A stretch of 64,000 nucleotides of DNA, from NCBI RefSeq assembly GCF_000420705.1, contig NZ_ATVL01000008.1, positions 639,718-703,717 on the forward strand. The letters are read 5' to 3'. Below are positions 1 to 7,826 of this stretch, piece by piece. The first letter of the stretch is position 1. Each line of letters begins with the position of its first letter. The translations under genes and the position numbers were made by a program. The notes under the pieces are model-generated. The model made no database searches and had not been told where the DNA came from. It was given only the letters and a program-made list of their open reading frames with translations. Source of the DNA: Hymenobacter norwichensis DSM 15439. GTDB lineage: Bacteria; Bacteroidota; Bacteroidia; Cytophagales; Hymenobacteraceae.

Positions 1-358
1 GGTAGGCATAGAGCGACGGAGCCTGCGTGCCCGTGAAATGCAGCCAATAAATAGTCCAGGGAGCAGCTTCTTCGGCACCGTACTTATGGGGCATTTGCGC
101 CGGCAAAATCACCCATTGGTTGGCTTTAAGAGGCCGTTTCTCTTCGGGCTGAAATTGGTACCAGCCAGCCCCTTGCACGCAATACAACAGAATATATTGG
201 GCGCTACCGGCTCGGCGGTTGCGCTTGTGCGTGCGGGCTACGGGGTAAAAGCCAATATCTGTTACGTATAGCCCTTGGCAGAGCGGATGGCTTTGCGCCT
301 CCTGCAACAAACTTACTGGCAGGCTGTAGGCGCGTTGCCCTTGAAAACCTTCTTTCAT
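1..358 (-). CDS. AraC-family transcriptional regulator, N-terminal part (cut by window edge)
   Basis: The minus strand is open from an ATG at 358-356 down to base 1, giving 119 codons with no stop. The translation starts MKEGFQGQRAYSLPV and contains YILLYCVQGAGWYQF, QWVILPAQMPHKYG and PWTIYWLHFTGTQAP. This is the cupin-like sugar-sensing domain of AraC/XylS regulators, and the phrase 'YWLHFTG' is typical. The DNA-binding AraC helix-turn-helix domain should lie beyond the left edge and is not visible. The gene is divergent from the sugar transporter at 586, 227 bp away, so it is probably the local activator of the transporter-DUF5107-GH35-GH2 run. The inducer is unknown; a pentose or galactoside would suit the neighbours (inference). 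Confidence 0.85.
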   Translation of the reverse strand, partial: MKEGFQGQRAYSLPVSLLQEAQSHPLCQGLYVTDIGFYPVARTHKRNRRAGSAQYILLYCVQGAGWYQFQPEEKRPLKANQWVILPAQMPHKYGAEEAAPWTIYWLHFTGTQAPSLYAY

Positions 359-585
359 GGCAAGCAAAAGTACGGGTTTCGCCTGCCGTTGTATCGTCCA
401 TCTTTTCGTTGGAAAAACCATTTCTATAACGCGGGCAGGCTCCCATATTTGCTGACGCTTGGCTTCACCTGGTTTCCCCTGTTCGTTTCCCAACAACGGC
501 CACGCCATCAAGCCCAGCTTGCCGCCCCTGCTTGCCGATTGGCTGTTGCCGCCGGTTCTGTTTCCGCTTCCTCCCACCCCCGCCT
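359..585. promoter_or_regulatory. Divergent intergenic region between AraC regulator and sugar symporter
   Basis: This stretch has no convincing gene. It must hold the promoters of both divergent genes. On the plus strand CATATTTG at 444-451 matches seven of eight positions of the Bacteroidota -7 box TAnnTTTG, with TTTC at 421-424 about 20 nt upstream as a possible -33 element. The match is weak. No clear AraC direct repeat was recognised. Confidence 0.3.
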
Positions 586-1947
586 ATGCCTACCTCACCT
601 ATGCCTACCGCTCCGGTGGTACTCCAGTCCAGCTACATTGTGGGCATTGCTTTTATTGCGGCCTTGGGAGGTTACCTGTTCGGATTCGACTTTGCCGTGA
701 TTTCCGGAGCGTTGCCTTTTTTGCGGCCGCAGTTTGCCCTCACGGCTTGGTGGGAAGGCTTTTTGACTGGCTCTTTGGCCTTGGGCTGCATGGTGGGCTG
801 CTTAATAGCGGGCCAGTTGGCCGACCGCTACGGCCGCCGGCCGGGGCTATTGCTGGCGGCCGGCATTTTTGCTTTCTCCTCGTTGGGAATGGCTTTTGCC
901 CAAGGTTTTCAAATGTTTGTAGCGGCGCGTTTTGTGGCGGGTATTGGGGTGGGGATGGCGTCGATGCTAAGCCCGCTCTACATTGCCGAGGTGTCGCCGG
1001 CCCACGTCCGGGGCCGCAACGTGGCTATCAACCAGCTTACCATCGTTATCGGCATTCTGATAACCAACCTCGTCAACTACTTTCTGGCCGATATGGGCCC
1101 CGATGCCTGGCGCTGGATGTTTGGGTTGGGCGCGGTGCCGGCGGGGCTGTTTCTGCTAGGCGTGCTCTGGCTGCCCGAAAGTCCGCGTTGGTTGGCGCAA
1201 GTCGGCCAGCGCGCCCGCGCCGAGGCGGTGCTGCGCAAGATGGGCAACGCCGCTTTTGTTGAAACCACACTGGCTGGTTTGGAACCCGCCCCGGCAAACG
1301 GAGCACAACCATCGTTTCGGGATGTGCTGGACCGGAGCGTGCGGCCGGCCGTAGTGGTGGGCGTTGCGCTGGCCGTGTTTCAGCAGTTCTGCGGCATCAA
1401 CGTGGTGTTCAACTACACCTCTACCATCTTCGCAGCGGTGGGTGCCGACCTGAACCGGCAGCTGCTTGAAACGGTCGGTATTGGGGTTGTCAATTTGGGG
1501 TTCACGCTGATTGCCATGTTCCTGGTAGATCGGCTGGGGCGGCGGCCCCTGTTGCTGTTTGGCTCGCTGGGGCTGGCGGTGCTGTACCTGGTGCTAGCCT
1601 TTTTGCTGCAACACCACGCTGCGCCGGGGCTGGTATCGGTGGTGGTGCTGGCAGCTATTGGCACCTACGGCTTGTCGTTGGCGCCCGTGACGTGGGTGGT
1701 GATTTCCGAAATATTTCCGACCCGCATTCGGGGCGTGGCTTCGTCGGTGGCCACGGTGGCACTGTGGGCCGCCTACTTCGTGCTGGTGTTCACCTTTCCT
1801 ATTCTGGCGCAGGCTATGGGTACCTATGGGCCTTTTTACCTCTACGCAGGTATCTGCCTGCTGGGCTTTCTGTTTGTGCGAACCCGCGTGAAGGAAACCA
1901 AGGGCCAGACGCTAGAGCAGTTGGAAGACACATTCGCCCGGCATTAA
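586..1947 (+). CDS. MFS sugar porter, D-xylose/H+ symporter-like
   Basis: Major facilitator of the sugar porter family (XylE/GLUT type) with about twelve membrane helices, in the inner membrane. Signatures seen are GGYLFGFDFAVISG in helix 1, DRYGRRPG between helices 2 and 3, PESPRWL after helix 6, QQFCGINVVFNYT in helix 7, DRLGRRP, and the C-terminal KETKGQTLEQLE. The QQ..GIN motif is the sugar-binding stretch of XylE. I chose the ATG at 586 (MPTSPMPTAPVV); 601 is equally possible, and the upstream in-frame ATG at 532 would add a proline/cysteine-rich leader with no counterpart in the family. Length (453 aa) is normal. It opens the run with the DUF5107, GH35 and GH2 genes. Substrate is inferred; xylose would match the xylan locus downstream, galactose or arabinose are alternatives. 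Confidence 0.88.
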   Translation: MPTSPMPTAPVVLQSSYIVGIAFIAALGGYLFGFDFAVISGALPFLRPQFALTAWWEGFLTGSLALGCMVGCLIAGQLADRYGRRPGLLLAAGIFAFSSLGMAFAQGFQMFVAARFVAGIGVGMASMLSPLYIAEVSPAHVRGRNVAINQLTIVIGILITNLVNYFLADMGPDAWRWMFGLGAVPAGLFLLGVLWLPESPRWLAQVGQRARAEAVLRKMGNAAFVETTLAGLEPAPANGAQPSFRDVLDRSVRPAVVVGVALAVFQQFCGINVVFNYTSTIFAAVGADLNRQLLETVGIGVVNLGFTLIAMFLVDRLGRRPLLLFGSLGLAVLYLVLAFLLQHHAAPGLVSVVVLAAIGTYGLSLAPVTWVVISEIFPTRIRGVASSVATVALWAAYFVLVFTFPILAQAMGTYGPFYLYAGICLLGFLFVRTRVKETKGQTLEQLEDTFARH

Positions 1948-1961
1948 TTCTTTACCAGCTT

Positions 1962-4900
1962 ATGAATACCTCAGATTCCGGGGCCGTGCAGGTGTGGCAG
2001 GAAACCGTAACCATTCCAACCTACGGCGTGGGCGCCCCCGACCCGAACCCCATGTTTTTCGAGAAACGGGTGTACCAGGGCAGCAGTGGCGCCGTGTATC
2101 CGCACCCGGTCATCGACAAGATTTACGACGAGAAGCAGGACCGGGACTACATCGGCTTGTTTCTGGAAAACAAGTATTTGAAAATCATGATTCTGCCCGA
2201 GCTGGGTGGCCGGGTGCAGATGGCCTACGACAAGCTCAAGCAGCGGCATTTCGTGTACTACAATCAGGTGATTAAGCCTGCGCTAGTTGGCCTTACCGGC
2301 CCCTGGATTTCGGGTGGTATCGAGTTCAACTGGCCGCAGCACCACCGCCCTAGTACCTTCGAGCCGGTGGATTTTCGCCTGGAAGAGCACGCCGACGGCA
2401 GTTGCACGGTATGGGTGAACGAGGTGGAGCGCATGTTCCGGACCAAGGGCCTGACCGGCTTCACGCTGCACCCCGACCGAGCCTACCTGGAAATCAAGGC
2501 TCAGCTCTACAACCGTACGCCCTTGCCGCAGACGTTTTTGTGGTGGGCCAATCCGGCCGTCAAGGTCAACGACGACTACCAGTCGGTGTTTCCACCCGAT
2601 GTAAACGCGGTGTTCGACCACGGCAAACGCGACGTATCCACCTTTCCCGTTGCCACCGGCACGTACTACAAGGTCGATTATTCACCGGGCACCGACATTT
2701 CGCGCTACAAGAATATCCCGGTGCCGACGTCCTATATGGCCATCAACTCCGACTACGACTTTGTGGGTGGCTATGAGCACGACACGCAGGCCGGACTGCT
2801 GCACGTAGCCAACCACCATGTGTCGCCGGGTAAGAAGCAGTGGACCTGGGGCCACGGTGATTTTGGCCAGGCCTGGGACCGAAACCTCACCGACGAAGAC
2901 GGGCCCTATATCGAGCTGATGACGGGCATGTTCACGGATAACCAGCCCGATTTTAGCTGGCTGATGCCCTACGAGGAGAAGTCGTTCACGCAGTATTTTT
3001 TGCCCTACCAAGCCTTGGGCGTGGTGAAAAATGCCAGCAAGGATGTGCTGGTGAACGTGGAAGCAACTGGCCCTGACGCGGCCCTAGTGCAAGTGTTCGT
3101 AACGTCCGCTCAACCTAGCTGCCGAGTGCAGCTGCTGGTAGCCAGCCAGTTGGTTCTCGACGAAATCCGTGCCCTAGCCCCAGAGCAGCGGTTCGAGCAG
3201 CGCGTAGCCTTGCCAACCGGTACCACACCGCATGACTGGGTGCTTACGGTATCGGATAGCTACGGCATGGAGTTGCTGCGCTACGAGCCAGCTACCAACC
3301 AGCAAAACGAGGTACCCCAACCTGCCAAGCCAGCGCTTGAACCCGCCGAAGTGGCAAACAACGAGCAGCTCTTCCTAACCGGCCAACACCTGGAACAGTA
3401 CCGCCACGCCACCTACAGCCCCGTGCCATACTACGAGGAGGTCCTGCGCCGCGACCCGCAGGATGCGCGCTGCAACAACGCCTTAGGAGCCTGGTATTTG
3501 CGCCGAGGCTGCTTTGTGAAGAGTGAGGAGTATTTCCGACGGGCCATTGCCACCCTCACCCAACGCAACCCCAACCCCTACGACAGCGAGGCCTATTACA
3601 ACCTAGGCCTCAGCCTGCACTACCAAAACCGCCCGAACGAGGCCTACAATGCCTTTTTCAAGGCCACTTGGAGCAGCGCCTGGCAGGACGCCGCCTACTT
3701 TGCTGTGGCGCAACTCGATGTAGCCCGGGGCCACTATACGCTGGCGCTGGAGCACATCAACTGGGCGCTGGACCGCAATGCCCGCAGCAGCAAAGCCTAC
3801 GTGGTGAAAGCCGCTGCGCTGCGCTTGTTGGGGCGTATCAGTGAGGCCCTGAGCACTTGTGCCGAGGCCTTACAGCGCGACGGGTTCAACCTGGGGGCGC
3901 TGTTGGAACAAGCCTTGGCACATCGGGCTCTTACAAATACCACGGCCGCGCAGGCTAGCCTAACCCACTTACAAACGCTGGCACGCAGCAATGCGCATAA
4001 TTTCATTGAATACGCGCTTGACCACGGAGCCATGGGACGCTATGCCGAGGCCATCCAGCTGCTGACCGTTGCCCGCTACTTTGCCGACCCCGACCCGCTG
4101 GCAGCCTACCATTTGGCCCGCTTCCGGCAGCTCGAAGGCGACGACAGCCAGGCCCTAGTAGCCGCCCGGCAAGGGGCCACCACGCCCGCGGGCCGGTATT
4201 TCCCTAACCGGCTCGAAGATATTGCGGCCCTGCAACTAGCCACCAACCTCAACCCAACCGATGCCCAAGCGCCGTATCTGCTCGGCAATCTGTGGTACGA
4301 CAAGCGGCAGTACAACGAGGCTATTGCCGCTTGGGAGTTAGCCGCCGCCCGCGACCCGAAATTTGCTACGCCTTTGCGCAACCTGGGCATTGCTTACTTC
4401 AACAAGCGCCACGAGCCAGCCAAAGCACTGGAATCTTTTGAGCGGGCCTTTGCCCTGAACCCCACCGATGCCCGGGTACTGATGGAGCTGGCGCAGCTGT
4501 ACCGCCGCCTGAACCGAACATTAGCCGAGCAGCTTTCCTTGCTAGAAAACCACCTGCCAGTAGTGGAATTTCGCGACGACCTGTACCTGGAGCGCGTGGC
4601 CCTCTACAACCAGCTTGAACAGCCAAACCGAGCCTATAAACTCTTAATGGCCCGACAATTTCACCCCTGGGAAGGTGGCGAAGGCAAGGTATCAGGAGAG
4701 TATTTGCGCAGCCTCACCGAACTAGCCAAAGCCGCCCTATCCACTGGCCAACCCACCGTAGCCGTAGCCAAACTAACGCAAGCCCTAGCCGCCGGGTACC
4801 CGCATAGCCTGGGCGAAGGCAAGTTGCACGGCGCGCAGGAAAACGACCGGCACTACTGGCTTGGCTGCGCCCATGAAGTGCTAGGTGCACCCAACGCGGC

Positions 4901-5327
4901 TCGACTGGCTTGGCAGCAAGCCACGGCTGGCAGCAAGGAACCGGCCGCGGCCATGTTCTACAACGACCAGCAGCCCGACCAGATTTTCTATCAAGGGCTG
5001 GCCTGGCTGAAGCTAGGAGATGCAGCACAGGCCCAGCTTATCTTCACCCGCTTGCTGGACTACGGCCAAGAGCACCTGCACGACGAAGTGAAGCTGGATT
5101 ACTTTGCCGTTTCCTTACCCGACCTATTGACCTTCGACGACGACCTGAACCGGCGCAACAACTTGCACTGCCGCTACCTGATGGGCCTGGGCTACCTGGG
5201 CCTGGGGCAACATGAGGAAGCGGAAGCGGCCTTCGCCGAGGTGCTGCGCCAAGATGGACGCCACGCCGGTGCCCATACGCACCAGCAGTTGCTGCGCCAG
5301 TCGGTTTCCTTTCCATTTGCCAGCTAA
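1962..5327 (+). CDS. DUF5107 domain protein with long TPR tail
   Basis: Large protein of 1121 aa. The first roughly 430 residues look like a DUF5107 domain, with features recalling the aldose-epimerase/galactose-mutarotase beta-sandwich: LPELGGRVQMAYDK, GGIEFNWPQHHRPS, WWANPAVKVNDDYQ and YIELMTGMFTDNQPDFSW. From about residue 460 to the end there are repeated TPR-type helical pairs, for example NALGAWYLRRGCFVKSEEYF, NLGIAYFNKRHEPAKALESF and YLMGLGYLGLGQHEEAEAAF. I chose the ATG at 1962 (MNTSDSGAVQVW), 14 nt after the symporter stop, because the open frame upstream overlaps the transporter. There is no signal peptide, so it should be cytoplasmic, unlike the two exported hydrolases that follow. 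The activity is unknown to me; the domain resembles carbohydrate-active folds, and context suggests action on an imported sugar. Confidence 0.82.
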   Translation: MNTSDSGAVQVWQETVTIPTYGVGAPDPNPMFFEKRVYQGSSGAVYPHPVIDKIYDEKQDRDYIGLFLENKYLKIMILPELGGRVQMAYDKLKQRHFVYYNQVIKPALVGLTGPWISGGIEFNWPQHHRPSTFEPVDFRLEEHADGSCTVWVNEVERMFRTKGLTGFTLHPDRAYLEIKAQLYNRTPLPQTFLWWANPAVKVNDDYQSVFPPDVNAVFDHGKRDVSTFPVATGTYYKVDYSPGTDISRYKNIPVPTSYMAINSDYDFVGGYEHDTQAGLLHVANHHVSPGKKQWTWGHGDFGQAWDRNLTDEDGPYIELMTGMFTDNQPDFSWLMPYEEKSFTQYFLPYQALGVVKNASKDVLVNVEATGPDAALVQVFVTSAQPSCRVQLLVASQLVLDEIRALAPEQRFEQRVALPTGTTPHDWVLTVSDSYGMELLRYEPATNQQNEVPQPAKPALEPAEVANNEQLFLTGQHLEQYRHATYSPVPYYEEVLRRDPQDARCNNALGAWYLRRGCFVKSEEYFRRAIATLTQRNPNPYDSEAYYNLGLSLHYQNRPNEAYNAFFKATWSSAWQDAAYFAVAQLDVARGHYTLALEHINWALDRNARSSKAYVVKAAALRLLGRISEALSTCAEALQRDGFNLGALLEQALAHRALTNTTAAQASLTHLQTLARSNAHNFIEYALDHGAMGRYAEAIQLLTVARYFADPDPLAAYHLARFRQLEGDDSQALVAARQGATTPAGRYFPNRLEDIAALQLATNLNPTDAQAPYLLGNLWYDKRQYNEAIAAWELAAARDPKFATPLRNLGIAYFNKRHEPAKALESFERAFALNPTDARVLMELAQLYRRLNRTLAEQLSLLENHLPVVEFRDDLYLERVALYNQLEQPNRAYKLLMARQFHPWEGGEGKVSGEYLRSLTELAKAALSTGQPTVAVAKLTQALAAGYPHSLGEGKLHGAQENDRHYWLGCAHEVLGAPNAARLAWQQATAGSKEPAAAMFYNDQQPDQIFYQGLAWLKLGDAAQAQLIFTRLLDYGQEHLHDEVKLDYFAVSLPDLLTFDDDLNRRNNLHCRYLMGLGYLGLGQHEEAEAAFAEVLRQDGRHAGAHTHQQLLRQSVSFPFAS

Positions 5328-5329
5328 CT

Positions 5330-7810
5330 ATGATGCGTATCCGCTCTTTGCTTTTAGGGTTGTTGGTGGCCGCGGGCAGTTTTGGTGTGGCCTGCGCCCA
5401 ACCAGGGCCGCTAAGGGTAGACGCCACCGCGCCAGCCCCGCCACCCGAAACCGGCTATCTGCGCTTGGGCACCAGCACCGCCCCCAATGGCCAGACGCTG
5501 GGTGTTAACAGCCAGTACTTGCTTCGCAATGGGCAGCCCTGGCTACCGGTGATGGGGGAGTTTCATTTCACCCGCTTGCCTAAAGCCCGGTGGGAAGAGC
5601 AACTCCTCAAGATGAAGGCAGGCGGCGTGCAAATCGTGGCTACGTACCTGTTCTGGATTTTCCACGAGGAAGAGCAAGGCAACTTCAACTTCCATGGCGA
5701 CCGGGACTTTCGGGCTTTTGTGCAGCTCTGCGCTAAGCACGACCTGCTGGTACTGGCCCGCATTGGCCCCTGGAACCACGCCGAGCTGCGCAACGGCGGC
5801 TTCCCCGACTGGCTGGTAAAGCAAGTCCCAGCGGCGGCGCTACGCAGCAACGACCCCGCCTACCTGGCGGCAGTGCGACCCTATTGGCATCAGCTCCGCT
5901 TACAAAGCAAGGGTTTACTGTGGAAAGATGGCGGTCCTATTATCGGGATTCAGCTTGAAAACGAATACAACCGGGGCAAAACCGGCCAAGGCGCCGTGCA
6001 CATCCAGCAGCTCAAGGAAATGGCGCTGGCCGAGGGTTTCGATGTGCCGTTCTACACGGTTACGGGTTGGCAGGGCGCGCGCTACCCCGAGCAGGAGGTT
6101 ATTCCCGTGTTTGGCGGCTACCCCGACGAGCCCTGGGGCCGCGGCCCGGCCAAGATGCCGCCCGTGGAAGTCTATAACTTCCGCTTCAAGAGCCGTGAAG
6201 GCGGCAACCTGGGCATTCAGGGCGGCGAAACGGCACCCCGCAACAACCCGGCGCAGTTGGCGCACTATCCTTTTTTGGGGGCCGAGTTTGGTAGTGGAGT
6301 GCCGGTGATGTACCGCCGCCGGCCGTTGCTGGCGCCTGCCGATGTGGCCGCCATGCTGCCCGTGCAGCTGGGTTCGGGCGTGAATCTGTACGGCTACTAC
6401 ATGTTTCATGGGGGGCGCAATCCGCAGGGCAAACTGTCGTGGTTGCAGGAGTCGAGCCGCACCAACAGCTACAACGACTTGCCCCGTATCGGCTACGACT
6501 TTCAGGCGCCCCTCAGTGAAACCGGCGCGGAAAGCCCGCTGTTTGCTCAGCTCAAGCTGGTACACTATTTCCTGAACGAGTTTGGCGGCCTACTTGCGCC
6601 CATGACCACGCGCGCGCCCCAGGTGCAGCCCAGCAGCGCCAGTGACCTGACCGTACCACGCTGGTCGGTGCGGACGCAGGGCCAAAGCGGGTTTCTGTTT
6701 TGCAACAACTACGTGCGCAACTATCCTATGCCCGAGCGGCCGGAAGTGCAGTTCGAGGTACGGCTGCCCGGCGAAACGCTGACGTTGCCGCAAACACCCA
6801 CTACGGTGCCCACAGGTAGCTATTTTATCTGGCCGTTCAATTTCAACATGAATGGAGCCCGGTTGAAATATGCCACCGCCCAGTTGTTCACTGAGCTACA
6901 GGTTGGAAACGAGCCCTATTATGTGTTCTTCGCGCAGCCTGGCATTCCCGCCGAGCTGGTGTTCGATGCTGCCACCGTACAAGCGGTAACCACGCCAACC
7001 GGCCCGGTAGCGGCAACCAGCGGGCAGTTCCGGGTGGCTAACATTAAGCCGGGCACCGATATAGCCCTGACGGTGCAGCCACGCACGGGGCCTGCCGTAA
7101 GCATCCTCGTGCTTAGCGAAGAGCAAGCCCGCCAGACTTGGAAAGCCTCGTTGGCGGGCAATGAGCGCCTTGTGTATACCCCCCAGGAAATCTACTTCCA
7201 AGACAACCAGATTCAATTGCAGGCCGAGGGCAAGCCAACGTTTACAGTTGGAATATTTCCGGCCTTAGCTGCCGCGCCCGGCGGCAGCCTGCCCTTGCAG
7301 CAAGGCCCCACTGATGGCGTATTTCAAACCTACACGGCCACTGCGTCCGTTCGCAGCATTGAGGCGCGAACCGCCCTCTTGAAAGCCGGTGGCATTGTGC
7401 CGCCCTTGCGCTTTGGTGGGCCGGCCAAGGGAGTTGTGGAACCCAGCGACACCACCTACCAGCAGGCTGCGCAGTGGCGCCTTACGCTTACCAATGCCAA
7501 GCTCAACGGCCTCGACGACATCATTCTCCTCTTCACCTACGCGGGCGACGTTATCCGCCTGAGTGCAGGGTCCCGGCTCCTCACCGACGACTTTTACAAT
7601 GGGGCTCCGTGGCGCGTCAGCTACCGAAATTTGGTAGCCGATGGGCTGAAAATGCCCCTGCTGCTTGGTATTTTACCACTGCGCCAAGACGCCCCTATCT
7701 ATTTGGAAGATGGGCGACGCCCCGCCTTTCCGGCGAGCGGGCAAGTCAGCGAGCTACAGAACGTGGAGGCCATTCCGCGCTATCGGCTTGCGTTGAAAAT
7801 CACGAAATAA
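5330..7810 (+). CDS. GH35 family beta-galactosidase-like glycosidase, exported
   Basis: 826 aa with an N-terminal signal peptide (MMRIRSLLLGLLVAAGSFGV, cleavage near ACA-QP). A GH35 TIM barrel follows: GEFHFTRLPKARWEEQLLKM, VATYLFWIFHEEEQG, GPWNHAELRNGGFPDWL and GIQLENEY. By family pattern E212 of the ENEY motif is the acid/base, and E319 in LGAEFGSGVPVMYRR is the likely nucleophile. The C-terminal half (about residues 420-826) holds beta-sandwich domains. The ATG starts two bases after the stop of the DUF5107 gene, so the two are almost certainly co-transcribed. GH35 enzymes usually release terminal beta-galactose. The spacing between the two catalytic residues is longer than in human GLB1, so other exo-beta specificity is possible. 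Confidence 0.88.
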   Translation: MMRIRSLLLGLLVAAGSFGVACAQPGPLRVDATAPAPPPETGYLRLGTSTAPNGQTLGVNSQYLLRNGQPWLPVMGEFHFTRLPKARWEEQLLKMKAGGVQIVATYLFWIFHEEEQGNFNFHGDRDFRAFVQLCAKHDLLVLARIGPWNHAELRNGGFPDWLVKQVPAAALRSNDPAYLAAVRPYWHQLRLQSKGLLWKDGGPIIGIQLENEYNRGKTGQGAVHIQQLKEMALAEGFDVPFYTVTGWQGARYPEQEVIPVFGGYPDEPWGRGPAKMPPVEVYNFRFKSREGGNLGIQGGETAPRNNPAQLAHYPFLGAEFGSGVPVMYRRRPLLAPADVAAMLPVQLGSGVNLYGYYMFHGGRNPQGKLSWLQESSRTNSYNDLPRIGYDFQAPLSETGAESPLFAQLKLVHYFLNEFGGLLAPMTTRAPQVQPSSASDLTVPRWSVRTQGQSGFLFCNNYVRNYPMPERPEVQFEVRLPGETLTLPQTPTTVPTGSYFIWPFNFNMNGARLKYATAQLFTELQVGNEPYYVFFAQPGIPAELVFDAATVQAVTTPTGPVAATSGQFRVANIKPGTDIALTVQPRTGPAVSILVLSEEQARQTWKASLAGNERLVYTPQEIYFQDNQIQLQAEGKPTFTVGIFPALAAAPGGSLPLQQGPTDGVFQTYTATASVRSIEARTALLKAGGIVPPLRFGGPAKGVVEPSDTTYQQAAQWRLTLTNAKLNGLDDIILLFTYAGDVIRLSAGSRLLTDDFYNGAPWRVSYRNLVADGLKMPLLLGILPLRQDAPIYLEDGRRPAFPASGQVSELQNVEAIPRYRLALKITK

Positions 7811-7826
7811 CTTTTCCCTGCTGCCC

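Noticed and set aside
532-585. Upstream ATG extension of the sugar symporter
   Set aside because: The extra residues (MPIGCCRRFCFRF and a proline stretch) do not resemble the sugar-porter N-terminus; ATG 586 or 601 is preferred.
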